Below are positions 59,802 to 64,000 of a stretch of DNA of 64,000 nucleotides, one piece after another. This DNA comes from Piscinibacterium candidicorallinum (GTDB lineage: Bacteria; Pseudomonadota; Gammaproteobacteria; Burkholderiales; Burkholderiaceae_C). Each line of letters begins with the position of its first letter. The stretch's first letter is position 1. Location: positions 2,604,001 to 2,668,000 of the forward strand of contig NZ_CP180191.1 in assembly GCF_047549485.1 (NCBI RefSeq). Reading direction: 5' to 3'. The notes below the pieces were generated by a model. It searched no databases. It was given only the letters and a program-made list of their open reading frames with translations, and had not been told where the DNA came from. The translations under genes were made by a program, and so were the position numbers.

Positions 59802-60806
59802 ATGCCCCACCGCACCCAGCCCACTCAACCCCTTCACCGCCCCCTGCGCCTGAGCGACCCCGCTGCGCCCTGGTGGCTGCCGGGCGGGCATGCGCAGACC
59901 ATCTGGCCGGCGCTGTTTTCGCCTGCGCCTACGCTGGCCCTACGGCGTGAGCGCTGGGAGTGGAACGATGGCGACTTCGTGGATGCCGACTGGGTGCAGC
60001 CCGAGCCGCGCGAGGCCTGGGCGCCGGTGCTGGTGATCTTTCACGGGCTGGAGGGCTCGTCCAAAAGCCACTACGCCCGCGCGATTGCGCACGCCGCCAC
60101 CCGCGCCGGCCTGCGCGTGGTGATCGTGCACTTTCGCGGCTGCAGCGGCGAACCCAACCGCCTGGCGCGGGCCTACCACTCGGGCGACGCCGACGAGATC
60201 GAGCGCGTGGCGCAGCGCCTGCACGCCAGCTACCCAGTGGCGAGCCTCTATGCCTGCGGCATCAGCCTGGGTGGCAGCGCGCTGGCCAACTATGTGGCGC
60301 TGCGTGGCGAGGCGTGTCTGTTCAGCGCCGCGGTGGCCGCCTGCGCGCCGCTGGACCTGGCCGCCGGTGGCGCCGCCATCAGCCAGGGCTTCTCCATGGT
60401 CTACACGCGCATGTTCCTGCGCACGATGAAGCGCAAAGCCATGGAGAAGCTGGCGCGCTTTCCCGGCTTGTTTGATGCCGCCAAGATGCGCGTGGCGCGC
60501 GACCTCTACGACTTCGACAACCTCTTCACCGCGCCCGTGCACGGCTACCGCAACACCGAGGACTACTGGGCCCGCGCCAGCGCCAAGCCGCATCTGCGCG
60601 GCGCCACAAAACCGCTCTTGCTGGTCAACCCGCTCAATGACCCCTTCGTCCCCGCCGCCAGCCTGCCCAAGCCGAATGAAGTCTCCCCCGCCGTCACCCT
60701 GCACTACCCCAGGCACGGCGGCCACGTGGGCTTTGCCACGGGCGGCATGCCCGGCAGGCTGGACTGGCTGCCGGCCATGGTGCTGGATTACCTGGGCGTG
60801 AAGTAG
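59802..60806 (+). CDS. YheT-like alpha/beta hydrolase
   Basis: 334 residues. WWLPGGHAQTIWPALFSP near 25-42 is the family's marker. VIFHGLEGSSKSHYARAI near 75 and nucleophile motif YACGISLGGSALANYVA near 148 follow; the last part holds the His (YPRHGGHVGFA near 303). Related to eukaryotic ABHD1-3 lipases. Substrate unknown. Confidence 0.9.
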   Translation: MPHRTQPTQPLHRPLRLSDPAAPWWLPGGHAQTIWPALFSPAPTLALRRERWEWNDGDFVDADWVQPEPREAWAPVLVIFHGLEGSSKSHYARAIAHAATRAGLRVVIVHFRGCSGEPNRLARAYHSGDADEIERVAQRLHASYPVASLYACGISLGGSALANYVALRGEACLFSAAVAACAPLDLAAGGAAISQGFSMVYTRMFLRTMKRKAMEKLARFPGLFDAAKMRVARDLYDFDNLFTAPVHGYRNTEDYWARASAKPHLRGATKPLLLVNPLNDPFVPAASLPKPNEVSPAVTLHYPRHGGHVGFATGGMPGRLDWLPAMVLDYLGVK

Positions 60807-60816
60807 AGGCTCGCGC

Positions 60817-61347
60817 ATGGATGCCATCGTCCTGGCCGCCATGAAGAAGTGGCCCAACGTGCCCCACTGCCACGGCTGGCTGCGGCTGGACGCCCTGGGC
60901 CGCTGGCGCATGGCGCGCTTTGAAGGAGACTTTCCGGGCGACGTGGTGCGCCACCAGGGCCTGGCCGACTTCATCGCCCGCAACTACCAGCCCAACGAAC
61001 GCGGCGAGTGGTATTTCCAGAACGGCCCGCAGCGCGTGTACGTCAGCCTCGAATACACCCCCCAGGTGCTGCGCCTGGCGGATGGCGCGAGCCTCGCGCT
61101 CCTCACCCACGGCGGCCTGCGCGTGGAGCGCGATTGGCAGCACGCTGGCGCCTGGGCGGATGAAGACGGCCACGTGCTCATCGACACCGAACACGGCGTG
61201 GGCGTCATCGACGCCCGCGACCTCACCGCGTTTGTAGGGCGGACGGAAGCGGCGGGGCTGATCGACAAGCTTCAGCCCATTGCCCGCGCCGAGGTGCCGG
61301 CGCGGTTTGGGTTTGTGGCGGTGCCAGCCAAGGCGGCAGCGGGCTGA
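60817..61347 (+). CDS. conserved betaproteobacterial protein of unknown function
   Basis: 176 residues, 10 nt behind the YheT gene and probably co-transcribed. Starts MDAIVLAAMKKWPNVPHCHGWLRLDALGRW, then FIARNYQPNERGEWYFQNGPQRVYVSLEY near 50-80. I recognise this as a conserved family next to such hydrolases in Burkholderiales but am unsure of its DUF number. Function unknown. Confidence 0.78.
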   Translation: MDAIVLAAMKKWPNVPHCHGWLRLDALGRWRMARFEGDFPGDVVRHQGLADFIARNYQPNERGEWYFQNGPQRVYVSLEYTPQVLRLADGASLALLTHGGLRVERDWQHAGAWADEDGHVLIDTEHGVGVIDARDLTAFVGRTEAAGLIDKLQPIARAEVPARFGFVAVPAKAAAG

Positions 61348-61689
61348 GAAGGCCTTTCCGCTGAACCCGGGGTTTCGCGGAGCACTGCTCCGCGCCGGGT
61401 GAAGGTGAAGCCGAGGCAACACCGCTTGGCCGTGGCGCAACGACGATCGCGTGCAAGCGATCGGCTACACAAAGGCTTTGCCACTTTTCTGGTAAGGACG
61501 TTCAGCCGATTTACTCTCAAGACGCGCTTGCAGAGCCGATCTGCAAAACTGCCACACGCCCGACCCACCATCCATGCGTCTTTTCAAGTCAAGGTGCCTG
61601 GAAAGCCGCAGGGGGCAGGCGATGCGGCCACTACGCCCGCTGCTAGTACAGCGAACCATTTCAAGACTGATATTCCCAAATCTCTCAAG
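61348..61689. repeat. gene-less stretch with REP-like and composite repeats
   Basis: About 340 bp. 61345-61420 holds the GC-rich half of the composite block in reverse (CCGCTGAACCCGGGGTTTCG ... GCGCCGGGTGAAGG). 61560-61625 holds a REP-like unit (CTTTTCAAGTCAAGGTGCCT, GGAAAGCCGC). No gene seen. Confidence 0.55.
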
Positions 61690-61998
61690 CTACTTGGGTT
61701 TCATATCGCTTAGCACACTTGACGCCAGGAGAGCTTCAATCGGATATAAAAAACCCCATTCCTTAGAAAAGACCGTTCCCACCGTTCGCTCTTTAAATGC
61801 CTTGCTGGCTTCGTCAATGCGCTTCGCACATGTCACATCAGCGGCAGTTTCAAGCTGTCCCGAATAGTGCTCGAAGAACGCATCACGAAACCGCTCAGAG
61901 TGCTTTATGTAAATACCACTTGCACGTTGACCAAGCCCGAGACCCAGCAGTATGCCAAGAACTAAAGATAAAACCGCAACCAGTAAAAATCGATACAT
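61690..61998 (-). CDS. small membrane-anchored protein, possible partner of the Rhs protein
   Basis: 102 residues. One N-terminal helix (FLLVAVLSLVLGILLGLGLG) and a soluble C-terminal part with one cysteine (AADVTCAKRIDEASKAFKE). Starts 9 nt after the stop of the Rhs gene on the same strand and shares its low GC. Placement directly behind an Rhs gene is typical of an immunity or accessory protein; that is inference from position only. Confidence 0.65.
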   Translation of the reverse strand: MYRFLLVAVLSLVLGILLGLGLGQRASGIYIKHSERFRDAFFEHYSGQLETAADVTCAKRIDEASKAFKERTVGTVFSKEWGFLYPIEALLASSVLSDMKPK

Positions 61999-62007
61999 TC
62001 TTGTCTC

Positions 62008-64000
62008 CTATTTCTTTGGCCCACCCGATAGACACAGTACGAGCTGTGCTTTGCAGCGATTTATCTGTAATGGATTGGTCTCATCCGCCTCAATCAAGCA
62101 TGCTTTTTCAACACAATCGCAACACGGTTGATTTGACCCGGGACGACCGCAAGCCCATGTCGTAATCTTCTTGCAACACCAACGTCCGATCGATCCCTCT
62201 TGGCTTTCACAACGTTTATCAACGCACTTTTCAACCCACTTGTCATAGTTTTTATCCCGACCATCAGGTAAAGGCGGATCAATTGGTGGATTAGGACACT
62301 CTGCAGGATTCGGGCAGATCGGAGGGTTGCTTGAAGATAAATTTGCAGGACTAGCTAGATTTAAGCGTTTAGCTTGAGCGTTAGAAGATGCCAGCGAGGG
62401 CGGGAAATCGTTCGGATTCGAACTCGAAAGAGAAGCTCTCTCGCCCGTTGCACTATATATCACAGTCAACTCTTGCTGGATTTGATTATTTATGCGGGTA
62501 ACAAGCGAATTCAAAAAACCTCGCGGGGTATAACTGAAAACCGAGGCAACACCTGAACGGCTCTCGGTTTTTGTCTTACCCTCCACCGTGTAAGTGATCG
62601 AGGTAACAACACCCACCGATCCAGCTCGAGTTGCATTTCTTTGTATCAAGTCTCCGTTGGAGCTGTACTGATTGACTATACGAACCTTTTCCCCCGCCAC
62701 CGTCGCCCCCGCCGGCGTCTCCCGCTCCACAATCGTCACCGGCAACTGCTGGCTGTTGTAGCTCCACCCCGTCGACGGAATCGGTTGGCTCATATCCCGC
62801 GCCGCGCTGAACTTCGCCGCGCCCGTGGCATCGGTCGTGGTGGTAACGCTTTGGCCGGTCAAGTTGCCGTTGCTTGCATACGTGTAGGCGGTGAGCTTGT
62901 TGGGCTCGGCGATGCGGGTGGGCAGGTTGAAGGTGCCGTGCCATTGGGTGCTGACCACGCGGCTGGCGCTGGCCAGGGCCGGGCGGGTGGTGCTGCCGGC
63001 GAAGCTGGCCGGGAAGGTGGCGCGCTCGGTTTCGCGGCCACGGGTGTCGTAGATATAGAAGGTCACTGTGCCGTCGTGGGCCACTTCCTTGAACTTCTGG
63101 CCCCGGGCATTGGCCCCGCCGGTGGCGGCGGTGCCGTCGCCCCACACGGTGCTGGCGGCGGTGCTGCCGCACAGCGGGCAGGGGGCGGTGACTGTGCTGG
63201 GGCGGATCACCCCGCCTGCAGCCTCAAAGGTATAGGTGCGCGTTGAGCCATCCGGCGCGGTGATGTAGGTCTGGCTGCCGCTATACCCGGTGGTGCCGCC
63301 GTAGCTGAACAGATAGCGCTCGCCGCCGCGCTCGCTCAGGGTGGCGCGGCCCTGGTCGTCATAGCTGTAGTTGTTGGTGCGCACGCCGGCTTCATCCGTG
63401 ATGCCGGTCAGGTGGTTGGGGAAGCGCGTGTCTTCGTAGTGGTAGCGCTTGACGGTGCCGTCTTGCCAGGTGACGGTGGTCAGGTTGCCCTGCGCGTCGT
63501 ATCCGTAGCGGATGGGTGACTGGGCGGTATTGAGAGTGCCGTCTTTGACGGCACCCGGCGGCACGAGCTGGACCATGCGACCATCGGAGTTGTATACGAA
63601 CCTAAGTTCGCGCCCGAAGTGGTTGCGCACGCTGATGAGCTGGCCAGGCTGGGCGGTGCTGGTGCCTGTGAGGTAGCTGGCCACCGGCGTAGCGCTGGTG
63701 CTGTACGTAAGCGTGGTCGTCCAGCCGTTGCGCTGGCGGATGGATTGCAGAAAGCCAAAAGAGTCGTAGGCCTCCACGGAATTGTCTTTAGCGCTTCTAT
63801 ATTGCCAGCCGACCAACTTCCCAGCTGTATCGCGGAGTTCGATTAGACCATCATGCGTGGCTACCGTGGTTGATGGAAGCCAAACGCCGGCCTTTTTTGT
63901 AAACCTGACAATAGCCCCTTCCGCACGGAAAGCAAGGACAGTACCTATATCTGCCCCTCGAGGCTCCTCAACGACTTGCAAGCTCACACCGAACGAATGA
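62008..64000 (-). CDS. Rhs-repeat protein with Cys-rich C-terminal tail, 5' end beyond window
   Basis: At least 664 residues; the frame is open at the window edge, so the N-terminus is missing. YD-type repeats run through most of it (YGYDAQGNLTTVTWQDGTVKRY, NNYSYDDQGRATLSERGG, YIYDTRGRETERA). The last 130 residues leave the repeat pattern: a Ser/Asn/Pro stretch (PPICPNPAECPNPPIDPPLP) and a Cys-rich end (VEKCVDKRCESQ, WCCKK, CCDCVEKAC). GC drops sharply at about 62690, the usual sign of a swapped C-terminal module. The hyper-conserved Rhs core end (DPxGL) is not visible. Confidence 0.85.
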   Translation of the reverse strand, partial: HSFGVSLQVVEEPRGADIGTVLAFRAEGAIVRFTKKAGVWLPSTTVATHDGLIELRDTAGKLVGWQYRSAKDNSVEAYDSFGFLQSIRQRNGWTTTLTYSTSATPVASYLTGTSTAQPGQLISVRNHFGRELRFVYNSDGRMVQLVPPGAVKDGTLNTAQSPIRYGYDAQGNLTTVTWQDGTVKRYHYEDTRFPNHLTGITDEAGVRTNNYSYDDQGRATLSERGGERYLFSYGGTTGYSGSQTYITAPDGSTRTYTFEAAGGVIRPSTVTAPCPLCGSTAASTVWGDGTAATGGANARGQKFKEVAHDGTVTFYIYDTRGRETERATFPASFAGSTTRPALASASRVVSTQWHGTFNLPTRIAEPNKLTAYTYASNGNLTGQSVTTTTDATGAAKFSAARDMSQPIPSTGWSYNSQQLPVTIVERETPAGATVAGEKVRIVNQYSSNGDLIQRNATRAGSVGVVTSITYTVEGKTKTESRSGVASVFSYTPRGFLNSLVTRINNQIQQELTVIYSATGERASLSSSNPNDFPPSLASSNAQAKRLNLASPANLSSSNPPICPNPAECPNPPIDPPLPDGRDKNYDKWVEKCVDKRCESQEGSIGRWCCKKITTWACGRPGSNQPCCDCVEKACLIEADETNPLQINRCKAQLVLCLSGGPKK

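Overview
The window is high-GC (roughly two-thirds G+C) bacterial chromosome. Its gene content and order point to a betaproteobacterium of the order Burkholderiales: phoH-ybeY ... corC-lnt-glyQ-glyS-plsC-YgjP, proC with ubiA-dps-oxyR-recG-ridA, and an Lrp-type regulator divergent from putA. Species level cannot be read from the sequence. The leftmost gene resembles the cobalamin-binding PpaA/AerR regulators of purple phototrophs, which hints at, but does not prove, a phototrophic or formerly phototrophic lineage.

Layout. 0.3-8.0 kb holds small metabolic, exported and membrane genes. 8.0-10.5 kb is a visibly AT-richer two-gene island (ParB-like nuclease-domain protein plus D12-class adenine methylase). 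10.5-20.8 kb carries proline metabolism (putR-like/putA, proC), a NYN-LOTUS protein, hemerythrin, ubiA, dps, oxyR and an FAH-family enzyme. 20.8-34.3 kb carries recG, ridA, phoX, miaB, psd, a large zinc metalloprotease lipoprotein, phoH and ybeY. 42.9-55.5 kb carries corC-lnt, glyQS, plsC, an outer-membrane barrel, a YgjP-type peptidase, azlCD, ilvE and small proteins. 55.6-61.3 kb carries an ECF sigma/anti-sigma pair, purU and small enzymes. 61.7 kb to the end is an Rhs-repeat protein, cut by the window edge, with a small membrane protein just downstream.

The most striking region is 34.3-42.7 kb. The usual phoH-ybeY-corC-lnt string is split by about 8.6 kb of integron-type cassettes. About a dozen small genes lie on the minus strand, mostly of unknown function. 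They are punctuated by imperfect inverted repeats with RYYYAAC/GTTRRRY ends, which are attC sites; several cassette stop codons lie inside the attC end. Two copies of a ~185-bp sequence sit at the upstream end of the two cassette runs and stop being alike exactly at a G/TTA core, so I read them as two attI sites. No integrase gene is visible. Palindromic elements of a third kind abut half-attC sites and seem to have eroded one array. An ordinary GC-rich alpha/beta hydrolase gene lies between the two arrays.

A family of short two-hairpin REP-like repeats occupies many intergenic gaps across the whole window, and one related stretch lies in frame in the linker of putA.
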